Shown here: positions 18,032 through 26,715 of the stretch, piece by piece
How the letters are laid out: each line of letters opens with the position of its first letter
Position numbering within the stretch: position 1 is the stretch's first letter
NCBI RefSeq assembly: GCF_023028105.1
Contig: NZ_CP095491.1
Location: 2,666,001 to 2,730,000 of the forward strand
Reading direction: 5' to 3'
From: Halosolutus gelatinilyticus
GTDB taxonomy: Archaea > Halobacteriota > Halobacteria > Halobacteriales > Natrialbaceae
Length of the DNA: 64,000 nucleotides
The notes under the pieces: model-generated
What the model was told of the DNA's origin: nothing
Database searches by the model: none
What the model saw: the letters and a program-made list of their open reading frames with translations, nothing else
Program-made: the position numbers and the translations under genes

Positions 18032-18571
18032 GTGTTTCCCCTGGGCCACCTCGCGATCGGCTACCTCTGCTATAGCCTCTCGACGCGCGTCCGCTCTCGC
18101 ACCCCGCCAGCGGACGGCCCGGCGCTCGTCGTCCTCGTCGCGAGTCTCAGCCCGGATCTGATCGACAAGCCGCTGGCGTGGTATCTGGGGCTCCTCCCTT
18201 CGGGGCGGTCGCTCGGCCACTCGGCCCTGGTCATCGTGTTGTTCTCGATCGGGCTCTACCTCCTCACGCGGCCGTCCGGGCACGGCGAGTACGCGATCGC
18301 CGTCGCGATCGGCGGGCTCTCGCACAGCCTGCTCGACATCGCGCCGCTACTGTGGGATCCGACGGCCAGCGAGCCGTTTCTCCTGTGGCCGCTGGCCGCG
18401 GTGCCGATCCCGGCGGTGCTCGCCGCCTCCCACCCGCCGCTGGGGGGGCTCTACTTCCTCTCGGAGGTCGGCTTCGCGAGCCTCGCGCTCGTCGCCTGGC
18501 GCCGGGACGGCTACCCCGGTCTCGCGCTGGTTCGGGCCGGCGTCGTCCGCGCACGGCGACCGACGAGCTAG
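18032..18571 (+). CDS. YdjM/DUF457-like membrane-bound metal-dependent hydrolase
   Basis: A 179-residue membrane protein starting at GTG with FPLGHLAIGYLCYS. It shares DLIDKPLAWYLGLLPSGRS and the following GH-S block with the gene at 3271-3879, and has GGLSHSLLDIAPLLWDP further on. Four to five membrane helices are likely. The GTG is chosen because the preceding residues in frame are Arg/Pro-rich and non-coding in character, and because the relatives start at exactly this point. The catalytic role is unproven for the family. Confidence 0.8.
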   Translation: MFPLGHLAIGYLCYSLSTRVRSRTPPADGPALVVLVASLSPDLIDKPLAWYLGLLPSGRSLGHSALVIVLFSIGLYLLTRPSGHGEYAIAVAIGGLSHSLLDIAPLLWDPTASEPFLLWPLAAVPIPAVLAASHPPLGGLYFLSEVGFASLALVAWRRDGYPGLALVRAGVVRARRPTS

Positions 18572-18647
18572 GCGCTCCGTCCGATCGCCTACGCCAAGTT
18601 CGCTCATTGTGTCTGTTCCGAGTACTCTCGAAACGGAAATCAATCGA

Positions 18648-18956
18648 CTACTCTTCAGGCTGTTCGAGGTCGCTTGCCGCCAGTTCTCCGTTGAGATAGG
18701 CGAATCCTCGATCTGTAATCCGATAGTAGCCGCGTTTCTCGTCGATCTTTTCGAGCAATTCGGCATTCGAAAGCACGTTCATCCGCCGGGAGATCGTATT
18801 CTGGCTTCGATCTAAGACGCCGAGTTCCGCTACAAGATTGTACCACACGGCGGTCGGCGGAAGTGCAATTCGGTGGCCCGTGTCGGTTTCTAACTCCTGC
18901 AAGTACTCCAGAATCGCGTCGTCCGCCTCGTTCATCCACGAGACACGGGCTCGCAT
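18648..18956 (-). CDS. winged-helix regulator, PhiH1-repressor-like (copy 2)
   Basis: A 102-residue paralogue of the protein at 15703-15972. It has WMNEADDAILEYLQE, a recognition region at SRRMNVLSNAELLEKID and a wing GYYRITDRGFAYLNGEL. The upstream region (19005-19040) holds near-palindromic ATATG repeats, GGACCATATGATCC and GGGTCATATA, which could be its own operator. As with copy 1, a small-protein gene with the conserved 57-bp block lies on the other side, although here that gene has lost its centre. Confidence 0.85.
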   Translation of the reverse strand: MRARVSWMNEADDAILEYLQELETDTGHRIALPPTAVWYNLVAELGVLDRSQNTISRRMNVLSNAELLEKIDEKRGYYRITDRGFAYLNGELAASDLEQPEE

Positions 18957-19004
18957 ATCCCGGAGGTTGATTGTCCGGTGATTAACTGCATCGGACCGAT
19001 CGCT

Positions 19005-19040
19005 TCTTGGACCATATGATCCAAATATGGGTCATATACA
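19005..19040. promoter_or_regulatory. CATATG-type near-palindromes upstream of copy-2 regulator
   Basis: GGACCATATGATCC reads almost the same on both strands and is followed by ATATGGGTCATATA, giving repeated CCATAT/ATATGG half sites within 36 bp. They lie about 50-85 bp upstream of the minus-strand start at 18956 and just before the TATA-like TTAAGTAA (19050-19057) of the plus-strand unit. Operator function is inferred from symmetry and place. Confidence 0.45.
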
Positions 19041-19105
19041 CTAGTAGCTTAAGTAATCGGAACCCGCACTACTGACTACGGGAGCATAACGCGGATTGGA
19101 CTCTC

Positions 19106-19162
19106 ACGAGTCCCGAAGTAGCGGCCCAGTGTCTCCGACACTGCGCCCGCGAGACGCTTCCG
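19106..19162 (+). repeat. conserved 57-bp block with palindrome, copy 2
   Basis: It matches 16128-16184 at 54 of 57 positions. The palindrome CAGTGTC-TCC-GACACTG (19127-19143) is unchanged, while the three substitutions fall outside it. It again lies just upstream of a small-protein ATG. Confidence 0.75.
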
Positions 19163-19171
19163 TACCGACGC

Positions 19172-19249
19172 ATGACGGACCACAGACCACGGGCTTCGGA
19201 CCCGCCCGACGACGCGCAGGCACCGATCGACGACGAGGCGCCGGACTGA
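19172..19249 (+). pseudogene. internally deleted copy of the small acidic-protein gene
   Basis: The 25-codon frame starts MTDHRPRASDPP and shares DDAQAPIDD with the N-terminus of the protein at 16199, then jumps straight to EAPD and a stop, matching the last codons (DETPD) of that protein. About 100 codons of the centre are missing. The reading frame is intact, so a short peptide could still be made, but the loss of the helical core argues that it is a relic. Confidence 0.65.
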
Positions 19250-19393
19250 CGGACCCGGTCCGACCGCCGGTGGCGCTCGACGGTCGCGCCGAACGCCGAA
19301 GGGGGTGGCGACGGCGCGATCGTCGAGCCACCGACGGCACTACGCGATGAGAAGTGCCGATCGAGGGGGCGAGCTCGACGCCGCCAAGAGCGG

Positions 19394-19750
19394 CTACTGC
19401 TCGCCGTCGGCGACGAGTTCTAGATAGGGTGCGATGACGTCGCGATCGACCGCTAGGTCCACGAGTTCGCTGTCCGCCTCGTAGTGAACGAGGCCGGCGT
19501 CGCGCAGGTGCGGCAGGTGGCGGTGGTGCAGGTCGACGAGGATCCGCTGGTACCAGTCGTACGACGGCTCGCCTTCCGCGACCGCGATGTACTCGGCGAG
19601 GTCGCCGAGGTGGATCGCCGCCGGTTTTTGGGCGAGGTACGAAAGCGTGTCCCGTCGCCGCGCCGCTGCGAACGCGGCGAACAGATCGGTGGGAGAGATA
19701 GCTTCGGTGTCGGTCGCGTCGTCTCGGGGGGTTTTCGTGTGCGGCTTCAT
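19394..19750 (-). CDS. DUF7344 winged-helix regulator
   Basis: A 118-residue ArsR-like protein of the haloarchaeal DUF7344 group. Helices at LFAAFAAARRRDTLSYLAQ and IHLGDLAEYIAVAE lead to WYQRILVDLHHRHLPHLRDA, the expected recognition region, with a short wing GLVHYEADSELVDL. Such proteins are small cytoplasmic DNA-binding regulators with unknown signals. The gene stands alone and is convergent with the region holding the deleted small-protein copy. Confidence 0.8.
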   Translation of the reverse strand: MKPHTKTPRDDATDTEAISPTDLFAAFAAARRRDTLSYLAQKPAAIHLGDLAEYIAVAEGEPSYDWYQRILVDLHHRHLPHLRDAGLVHYEADSELVDLAVDRDVIAPYLELVADGEQ

Positions 19751-19899
19751 GATGTCTGCGTACTTTACCTACGCGCTATCGACCGACCGGTCTCGCAGGA
19801 CGACTTCAGCAGAGTACGTCTCGACGTGAGGCGCGCGTCTATATAACCTTTATTGTGAAAAATAGAGCTAGAAAACAAACGGTCCGATTCCGCGACCGA

Positions 19900-20109
19900 T
19901 CACTCGGTGAGGAACTCCGGATCGTAGGGCGATTCGTCGTCGGTTTCGCGTCGTTCGATCGTGACGACCCACCGAGGGGCGTCGGCGATGGGGAGGGAGA
20001 CGTTCCAGACGCCCTCGACGACGGCGCCCTGGCCGAAGGCCGTCATGATGAGGTCTGCGAGGTCGTCTTCGAACGTGTCCGTTGTACCGGTGGAGGGTGA
20101 TGGTTTCAT
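19900..20109 (-). CDS. small haloarchaeal protein of unknown function
   Basis: A 69-residue soluble protein starting [17 protein letters not shown]; the core [20 protein letters not shown] is followed by [11 protein letters not shown] and an acidic tail. I do not recognise the family, though the helix-then-strand pattern and the acidic surface look like a real haloarchaeal product. The frame stays open upstream as far as 20274, including an 18-bp near-tandem repeat, but the ATG at 20109 gives a compact protein. Separated by about 300 bp from the flippase gene. Confidence 0.6.
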   Translation of the reverse strand: MKPSPSTGTTDTFEDDLADLIMTAFGQGAVVEGVWNVSLPIADAPRWVVTIERRETDDESPYDPEFLTE

Positions 20110-20404
20110 GATCCGACTCGGGAATTGCTGCCCAATTCCTACGGTGTGCAGGTCGGGCACGAAGATAATGTTGTCTCCCACTGCGGGCTCGACGATCGAC
20201 AAGTCCGCAGTTTCGCCGATCACCGGCCCCGCAGTCTCGCCGATCGGATCGCCGCCGGATCGGCCCTCGGGCACCTGGCCGAGATGGACTCGACGGTGCG
20301 CGTGAGCGACGGGACTGCGACGATCGGCGCAGGGCTCGTCCCCGCCCCGGCATCGACGCGAGTCGAGCGGGACCCGCGAACCCCGCGACCGCTGCGACGA
20401 TCGG

Positions 20405-21874
20405 TCACGCCAGCATCGTCAGCGTCTCCCGGGGATCGAGCAGTCCGCTGACCGTCGCGAGTCCCGCCCAGATCGCGGCGCCGAGCAGGATCACGCCGGC
20501 CAGCGAGACGACGCCGCCGACGTACGGCGCCAGACCCACGACGCACAGGCCCATCACGGCCGAGATCGCGACGGTTCCGGCCGCGACCCGGAGGAGGCCG
20601 CCGAGGCGCAGATCGAGTTCGGTGTGGACGATATAGAGGTTGGCCAGCGCGTAGGCGCCGTAGGTCACGACCGTCGCCGCGGCCGCCCCGGAGACGCCGT
20701 AGGTCGGGATGAGGACGACGTTCAGCCCCAGGTTGGCGATCGAAGCGAGCCCCTTCGCGGCCGCCCGCGTCCGGGCCCGGCCGAGGAAGTCGAGCACGTC
20801 GGTCGTGACGAGCGTGACCGCCTGCACGAGCACGAAGAGGCTGAGGATGCGAACCACGGGGATCGCGCCGGCGTACTCGCGGCCGAACAACAGTAACACG
20901 GCCGGCTCCGCGATCACGACGATCCCGATCGTCGCGGGGACGTACAGCAGCAGGATGTACTCGACGGTGCTCTCATAGCGCCGGGCGGCGCGGTCCAGTT
21001 CGTCGTTCGCCTTGTCCTCCCCGAAGGTCGGCGAGACGGCGAACCCGATCGATCCCGCCGGCGCCAGCACGAACTCGGAGATCTGCTTGCCGAGCGTGTA
21101 GAACCCGACGGCAACCGGGGTCATGAAGAAGCCGATCAGGATCGTGTCGATCCGTGACGCGATGTTGCCCGCGCTCTTCGAAACCGTCAGCGGGACGCTG
21201 TACTCGAGGATCCGCCGTCGGAGCTCCGGCTCCGGCTCGTCGCTCCCCTCGTAGCCGCGGTAGAATCGCGCGTAGAGGACGGCCAGCCCGAGGACGGCGG
21301 CGACGGCCGCGCCGACCGCGTAGCCCAGGAGCGCGCCGGCGACGCCCCAGCCGAGCGCGACGAACCCGACGACCAGCACGAGCCGGGCGAGGTAGTTGGC
21401 GATGTTTGCGAGCGCGCTGAGTTCGACCGCGTTGAACCCCTGGAACGCGACGGTGGTGAACGTGTGCAGCGATCGGCACGCGATCAGCGCCGCGCCGACG
21501 AGCAGCAACGTCCCGAGTCCGGGTTCGGCGAGCGCGCCCGCGATGACGTCCCGCAGCGCCGCGATCGCCAGGACCGTCCCGCCGATCAGGACGAGCCGAT
21601 ACCGCAGCGCGATCGCCAGGACGTGTGGTACCTGGGACGGATCGGACTCCTTGAACTCCGAGATGTACCGCGCGGCGGACCGCTCGAGGCCGAGATCGGC
21701 GAACAGCTGGGCCACGCCGACGATCGAGATCGCCAGAAAGAGCAGTCCGTAGCCGCCGGGGTCGAGCAGCACGGTCGAGAGGAGGACGACCAGGAGCCCG
21801 TTGACGCCCGTGTTCACCGCGCGGGAGACGAACGTCGCCTTGATCCCGGCGGCGACCTTCTCAGTGACGGGCAT
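20405..21874 (-). CDS. oligosaccharide flippase (Wzx-like)
   Basis: A 489-residue polytopic protein with about 14 membrane helices, of the polysaccharide-transporter superfamily. It begins [20 protein letters not shown]; typical features are [18 protein letters not shown], the RYISEF motif and a conserved GYALGNL-like C-terminal half. The ATG at 21874 is chosen over the in-frame start at 21934, whose extra residues are low-complexity. It is GC-rich, unlike the flippase at 7516-9063, so the two were probably gained separately. The neighbouring asparagine-synthase-like gene suggests a shared glycan pathway. Confidence 0.87.
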   Translation of the reverse strand: MPVTEKVAAGIKATFVSRAVNTGVNGLLVVLLSTVLLDPGGYGLLFLAISIVGVAQLFADLGLERSAARYISEFKESDPSQVPHVLAIALRYRLVLIGGTVLAIAALRDVIAGALAEPGLGTLLLVGAALIACRSLHTFTTVAFQGFNAVELSALANIANYLARLVLVVGFVALGWGVAGALLGYAVGAAVAAVLGLAVLYARFYRGYEGSDEPEPELRRRILEYSVPLTVSKSAGNIASRIDTILIGFFMTPVAVGFYTLGKQISEFVLAPAGSIGFAVSPTFGEDKANDELDRAARRYESTVEYILLLYVPATIGIVVIAEPAVLLLFGREYAGAIPVVRILSLFVLVQAVTLVTTDVLDFLGRARTRAAAKGLASIANLGLNVVLIPTYGVSGAAAATVVTYGAYALANLYIVHTELDLRLGGLLRVAAGTVAISAVMGLCVVGLAPYVGGVVSLAGVILLGAAIWAGLATVSGLLDPRETLTMLA

Positions 21875-22055
21875 CGCGTGGCTGGTGCCGGCTGGCGGTC
21901 GACGCGCCCCCGTAGCGGCTCCCGCTGCGTGCACGCCGATCGCGAGGGCGTTGGCGATTCAACTGAGTCATGCGTTGTTGACAGTCCGGCTCACGTGGAA
22001 TGTTCTTGTGCGCTCCCGGTCATTGCTACGGCCTCGTTACCGGGTCGGGAGGGGA

Positions 22056-22074
22056 CCGTAGCGGGGCCCTACGG
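22056..22074. terminator. hairpin over the stop codon of the asparagine-synthase-like gene
   Basis: CCGTAG and CTACGG (22056-22061 and 22069-22074) pair around a 7-base loop, and the right arm includes the TAG stop read on the minus strand. It could end the transcript, but no T-rich tract follows. Confidence 0.3.
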
Positions 22075-23862
22075 CCGCGTCGACGCGCTGGCCGGCTGAG
22101 GCGCCGCGGGCCGTTCGAGCGGGTCGACGTGGCGCTGAAGCCAGCGTTCGAGGCCGGTCACTGCCGCCAGCGGCGTCAGGTTGTCCGACTTCCCGGAGCG
22201 AATCCGATCGCGAAGCGCGAGCAGTTCGTCGCCGTCGAAGAACGGCCGGTCTCGGGCGTCGTCGACGAGCTCGTCGACGAACGATCGGACGCGCTCGGAG
22301 CGTCGATACTGGGCGAGGTAGGGGCCGGGCGAGTCGCTCGTGAGTCGATTCGCGAGCTGCTTGCCGACGAAGCCGGCGGTGTGGAGCCAGTACGATCGGG
22401 ACGGCGCGACGCCGGTCCGCTGGTAGGGAATCTCGTCGAGCCCGGCGCCGAGCTCTCTGGTCACTCGCAGTTTGAGCGGCGGCACGCCGAACGGGATCTT
22501 CCCGTTCGTCCCCGGAACGGTTTGCATCCGCTGTTCGACGGGCATCTCGAGGAAGTGGTTCAGGAACGCGCCGTCGCTGATCGTCCGGGTACCGACCTGG
22601 CTCCGCTGGACGACGTTGCTGCGCATGTGAAGGTACGCGTAGATCCGCTGTATCGCGTCGCGAAGCTGGCGCGCGTTGCTGTACTCGCCGAGGTGTTCGA
22701 CTTCCGAGCGGAGGGAGCGACGGGGATCGTCGATCGCCGGGACCAGCGAGGCGACCTCGTCGGCCGGCAGCAGCCGCCGCTTTTGGTACAGCATCTCCGC
22801 GGGCGAGACGCCGGTTTCGATGTCGTGCGACCAAACGCCCTCCCCGAGAAACGTCCCGCCCTCCATGACGACGTCGACTGTCTCGGCGAGTCCGTGGTAC
22901 ATAAACGGCAGCGCCGGGACGAAGGCCCACGACTGCATCGCGTCGTTGCAGTCGATGCAGCGCTCGACGCTCTCGATGAACTCGTCGGCCGAACCCGTCA
23001 CGTCCGTGACCTGCCGGTGCTCGACGCCGAAGCTGTCCGCGACGCGAGGGGCGACGCTGTTGTCGCCCGGCAGTCCGTTGTCGTAGGTGAGCGCCGCGAA
23101 ATCGGCGCCGTTTCGCAGAAGCGACGCGCCGGCGACCCGGCTGTCGATCCCGCCGGACAGCCAGAGGCCGAGTCGCCCGTCGACGGTGCCGGCCAGGTCG
23201 CCCATCGCGCTATCGTGGCGCCGGATCCAGCCGCCGACGTAGTCTTCGTCCGGATCGTCGCTGAACTCGGGATACCAGTAGCGGGACGTCTCGACGGCCC
23301 CGTCGGCGTACGTGAGGTACGTCGCCGGCGGGAGATTGCGGACGCCCTCGAGGAGCGTCTTCTCGCCGACGACCGTTCCGAGCAACAATAGGTCGCTCAC
23401 GGCGCGGCGATCGACCGTCGGCGACCCGACGCGCTCGAGGAGCGGTTTGAGCTCGGATCCGAAGAAGAATCCCGACTCCGCGGTATAGTAACACGGGCGG
23501 CTGCCGACCTTGTCGGTCGCGATTCGAATCGTCCCCGTCCTGCGATCCATCGCCGTGATCAAGAACGGACCCTCGAGTTTCGGCAGGGCCACGTCGGGGG
23601 AGTCGACGATGGCGAGCAGTAGTTCTTCCATCGTCCACGGTAACTCTGCCGCGTTCGAGACGACGCCGTAGATCGCCCCGAGAACGCGGTCGGTACCCCA
23701 GATCGTGCTACTCTGCGGATCCTTCGCCCCGTGATGGGCGACGCCGACGCCCAACTCCTCGAGCGAACGACGCTCGATCGCGTACCATGGCTCCTGATAG
23801 AGCGAGTCGAGCATCGCATCGATCGTCGGTTCCGCAGCCGTTCCTCCGACAATACCAGTCAT
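22069..23862 (-). CDS. asparagine synthase-related protein with inactive glutaminase start
   Basis: This 597-residue protein joins an Ntn-type N-terminal domain (about 1-200) to an ATP-pyrophosphatase domain with the P-loop LWLSGGIDSRVAG near residue 238. It opens MTGIVGG, so the catalytic Cys2 of true glutamine amidotransferases is replaced by Thr and glutamine hydrolysis should not occur. Similar proteins in surface-glycan clusters are thought to form amide links on sugars or acids using free ammonia or another amine. It lies downstream of a flippase on the same strand. The amidation role is inferred from context. Confidence 0.82.
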   Translation of the reverse strand: MTGIVGGTAAEPTIDAMLDSLYQEPWYAIERRSLEELGVGVAHHGAKDPQSSTIWGTDRVLGAIYGVVSNAAELPWTMEELLLAIVDSPDVALPKLEGPFLITAMDRRTGTIRIATDKVGSRPCYYTAESGFFFGSELKPLLERVGSPTVDRRAVSDLLLLGTVVGEKTLLEGVRNLPPATYLTYADGAVETSRYWYPEFSDDPDEDYVGGWIRRHDSAMGDLAGTVDGRLGLWLSGGIDSRVAGASLLRNGADFAALTYDNGLPGDNSVAPRVADSFGVEHRQVTDVTGSADEFIESVERCIDCNDAMQSWAFVPALPFMYHGLAETVDVVMEGGTFLGEGVWSHDIETGVSPAEMLYQKRRLLPADEVASLVPAIDDPRRSLRSEVEHLGEYSNARQLRDAIQRIYAYLHMRSNVVQRSQVGTRTISDGAFLNHFLEMPVEQRMQTVPGTNGKIPFGVPPLKLRVTRELGAGLDEIPYQRTGVAPSRSYWLHTAGFVGKQLANRLTSDSPGPYLAQYRRSERVRSFVDELVDDARDRPFFDGDELLALRDRIRSGKSDNLTPLAAVTGLERWLQRHVDPLERPAAPQPASASTRP

Positions 23863-24248
23863 GAACGAATATAGTACCGATTAAATCTATTGTAATGGGT
23901 GATATTACGGTCTTCGAGGATTTAGAATCCGGTGCATAACGCGGGCGCGGTAGCAACTGAGGGGGCGACGTCGTGAACGGGTACTCGGCGGGACGGCCGT
24001 AGAAGTCGCGCTGCGAAGGGCCGGTTCGCTCGGTGCGCCCGATCGCGACCGAAGATAGTCGACCCGACGAGAGTCGGCTCTCGGTCGAGCCGATTTGCAA
24101 CGGTTCCGCTGACTGCTGTGCGAACGATGCTATCGACGTCGTTCGTCGGAGCTTCGCGGTCGACGCAACCGTGGCGCCGTTGCCCGGATGCGACGAGCCG
24201 TCGTCGGTGGTCGCGCCGTCGATCGCGATCGCGCGGATCGCGATTCGA
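23863..24248. other. intergenic region, no gene seen
   Basis: The right three quarters are GC-rich without an ATG-led frame of note. A 6-bp hairpin CGAGAG-TCGG-CTCTCG at 24068-24083 lies beyond the stop of the beta-helix gene and might end its transcript. The AT-rich 23865-23930 is the likely promoter of the asparagine-synthase-like gene. Confidence 0.4.
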
Positions 24249-26369
24249 CTACACCGAGTCGGGGTCGACCGGCTCGTCGTTGACGTAGACCTTCGCGTCA
24301 CCCTCCACGGTTAGATCCGTGAGGTCGCCGCCGAACTGGAAAGCGTCGCGCCAGCCGCCGACGGCGCCCGTGACGGTCCCGCCGTCGATAGCGTCCTCGT
24401 CGTCGATCGTGGCATCCTTCGCGGAGGACTTCTCGACGGCGCCGCTGACGGCGAATTCGTAGTTCGTGACGCCGCTCGTCCCGCCGCCGTCGACGAGCAG
24501 GAGGTTGTCGAGCGCCGGCTCCTCATCGCTATCGTCGCTATCGTCGCCATCGTCGCCGTCGAAGTCGCTCGGATCGACCGGTTCGTCGTTGACGTAGACC
24601 TTCGCGTCGCCGTCGACCGTGAGATCCGTCAGGTCGCCGCTGAACTGGAAGGCGTCGCGCCAGCCGCCGACGGCCCCTGTGACGGACCCGCCGTCGATAG
24701 TGTCCTCGTCGTCGATCGTGGCATCCTTTGCAGAGGACTTCTCGACCGCGCCGCTGACGGCAAATTCGTAATTCGTGACACTGCTGGTCCCGCCACCGTC
24801 GACGAGCAGGAGGTTATCGAGCGCCGGCTCCTCACCGACGTCATCAGGGTCGACCGGCTCGTCGTTCACGTAGATCTGCGCGTCACCCTCCACGGTTAGA
24901 TCCGTGAGGTCGCCGCTGAACTGGAAAGCGTCGCGCCAGCCGCCGACGGCCCCTGTGACGGACCCGCCGTCGATAGTGTCCTCGTCGTCGATCGTCGCAT
25001 CCTTCGCGGAGGACTTCTCGACGGCGCCGCTGACGGCGAATTCGTAGTTCGTAACGCCGCTTGTCCCGCCGCCGTCGACGAGCAGGAGATTGTCGAGCGC
25101 CGGCTCCTCGTCGTCATCGCCGTCGAAGTCGCTCGGGTCGACCAGTTCGTCGTTGACGTAGACCTTCGCGTCGCCGTCGACCGTGAGATCCGTCAGGTCG
25201 CCGCTGAACCGGAAGGCGTCGCACCAGCCGCCGACGGCACCCGTGACGGTTCCGCCGTCGATGGTGTCCTCGTCGTCGACCGTGGCGTCCTGTTCGGTGG
25301 ACTTCTCGACCTCGCCGCTGACCGCGAACTCGTAGTTCGTGACACCGCTCGTCCCGCCGCCGTCGACGAGCAGGAGGTTGTCGAGCGCCGGCTCCTCGTC
25401 TTCGCCGTCGCCGGGGTCCGTCGAGGAGCCACCGCTGGCCGCCTCCGTCGCTGACTGCGGACACCCTTCGGGGATCCGTTCTTCGGGCGTCCCCGACGAC
25501 CGCCCGTTCAGCCGCCCGTTGGCTTCGTGGGCCGTCCCGAAGCACGTGTTGCCGTCGAGCGTAACCGTCGACGATCGGCGGTACCCCGACTGTCCGACGA
25601 CGATGTCGGTGGCGTTGTCGCCGAAGTCGCAGCCGCGAGCCTCGGTGTTTGCCCACCGCGACCACAGCCCGCGGACGGTGCGAAACGCCACGCAGTTGTC
25701 GACGTACGATCCGTCGGTTCCGATGCGGAACCCCGAGTTCTCGAGATCGGCGGCGTACGAGTCGTGGATGCGGACGGTCCCGCCCTTTCCACCGGTTTGG
25801 CGGTTTCCGGGGGCGGACGCGTAGATCGCGTGACTGGGCAGGTCCGTCGCGTAGACGTTGCGGATCTCGAGATCGCCCGCGTGGTTGGCGTGGACGAAAA
25901 TCCCCGAGGGGAACGACGACCTGCGTCGCGGATACGTCGTTCCCGGCAGGTAGACGTTCTCGATGAGACCGCTCGCTCCGCTGCTTGACACCTGGACGAC
26001 GAAGTTCTGGCTGCCGGGGCTCGAATCGAGTTTTCCTCGGACCCCGATGTTACGGATCGTCCAGTCGTCGGTCGTCGCGATGATTCGGTATCCGGCCCCT
26101 CGGGCCGTGATATCGATCAGAACGTTCTCCCAGGTCTCGCCACGGGAGAGCCGCTTCGTGAACGTCTGTCCCGCGCCGACTTCGATCACGTCGTAGTCGG
26201 CCGACGCAGCCGTCACCCCGGTCGCCGCGGCCGCGGCCGCGGCTGTCGTTCCGGTCAGCTTGAGATACGATCGGCGGTTCAGTAATGCGTCCTTACCATT
26301 GTCAGCGTTTCCAGTAGTTCTCCCGTCCGTGGTGTTCAGTGTTTCCTGATCTTCAGGATCTCTTGCCAT
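24249..26369 (-). CDS. Tat-exported beta-helix protein with four tandem C-terminal repeats
   Basis: The 706-residue protein starts with a Tat signal (NRRSYLKLTGT then an Ala-rich helix ending near residue 57), followed by a right-handed parallel beta-helix region (about 60-300) of the pectate-lyase type. Residues from about 325 on are four units of roughly 90-100 residues, each with ALDNLLLVDGGGTS, NYEFAVSG and GAVGGWRDAF, separated by Asp-rich linkers. It should be secreted or cell-surface attached and bind or cut polysaccharide. A smaller relative without the repeats is at 40860-41789. The AT-rich upstream region (26390-26520) holds its promoter. Confidence 0.85.
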   Translation of the reverse strand: MARDPEDQETLNTTDGRTTGNADNGKDALLNRRSYLKLTGTTAAAAAAATGVTAASADYDVIEVGAGQTFTKRLSRGETWENVLIDITARGAGYRIIATTDDWTIRNIGVRGKLDSSPGSQNFVVQVSSSGASGLIENVYLPGTTYPRRRSSFPSGIFVHANHAGDLEIRNVYATDLPSHAIYASAPGNRQTGGKGGTVRIHDSYAADLENSGFRIGTDGSYVDNCVAFRTVRGLWSRWANTEARGCDFGDNATDIVVGQSGYRRSSTVTLDGNTCFGTAHEANGRLNGRSSGTPEERIPEGCPQSATEAASGGSSTDPGDGEDEEPALDNLLLVDGGGTSGVTNYEFAVSGEVEKSTEQDATVDDEDTIDGGTVTGAVGGWCDAFRFSGDLTDLTVDGDAKVYVNDELVDPSDFDGDDDEEPALDNLLLVDGGGTSGVTNYEFAVSGAVEKSSAKDATIDDEDTIDGGSVTGAVGGWRDAFQFSGDLTDLTVEGDAQIYVNDEPVDPDDVGEEPALDNLLLVDGGGTSSVTNYEFAVSGAVEKSSAKDATIDDEDTIDGGSVTGAVGGWRDAFQFSGDLTDLTVDGDAKVYVNDEPVDPSDFDGDDGDDSDDSDEEPALDNLLLVDGGGTSGVTNYEFAVSGAVEKSSAKDATIDDEDAIDGGTVTGAVGGWRDAFQFGGDLTDLTVEGDAKVYVNDEPVDPDSV
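24255..25402 (-). repeat. four near-identical tandem repeats inside the beta-helix gene
   Basis: Units lie at about 25118-25402, 24840-25112, 24555-24832 and 24255-24525. They are nearly identical at DNA level over long runs (for example the GAVGGWRDAFQFSGDLTDLT segment), with the most N-terminal unit the most diverged. Such identity points to recent duplication or ongoing gene conversion. Confidence 0.85.
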
Positions 26370-26715
26370 ACGTCCGGTAAGCTCGAGTTAACCAATATAA
26401 AACTTGCGCCTATAGGACAACGAATATAATATTTTCTGAATTAAAGGGCTGCAACCGTCAATACATCCTGAATATACTACTACGAATGTAAGATTTTCAA
26501 GCTACCCTGATTGTGTTAAAATCGTGACCGATCCGCCGGAAAATCCGGCCGACATTGCGGATCGGTTTTGCATTCCCGCCGATCGGGCGGCCGGACTACC
26601 GCGGAAAGAGACTCGAACCGCCGTCGTCCGTCCGTCGACTGGTCACCGAGCCAACCGGTCCGAATCGAGAACGGAAAGGGTTTCGTACGGCTCCACCCTG
26701 GATTCAGAAGAACGA
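26370..26715. other. AT-rich intergenic region with divergent promoters
   Basis: The stretch 26390-26520 is AT-rich, with several TATA-like runs (CAATATAAAAC near 26394 and TATAATATTTTC near 26425), and lies between two divergent genes. A plus-strand frame open from 26524 precedes the gene at 26716 but looks non-coding. No separate gene is seen. Confidence 0.45.

Noticed and set aside
26524-26715. Upstream start for the OB-fold-like membrane protein
   Set aside because: The added 64 residues lack protein character and would hide the signal/anchor helix inside the protein.
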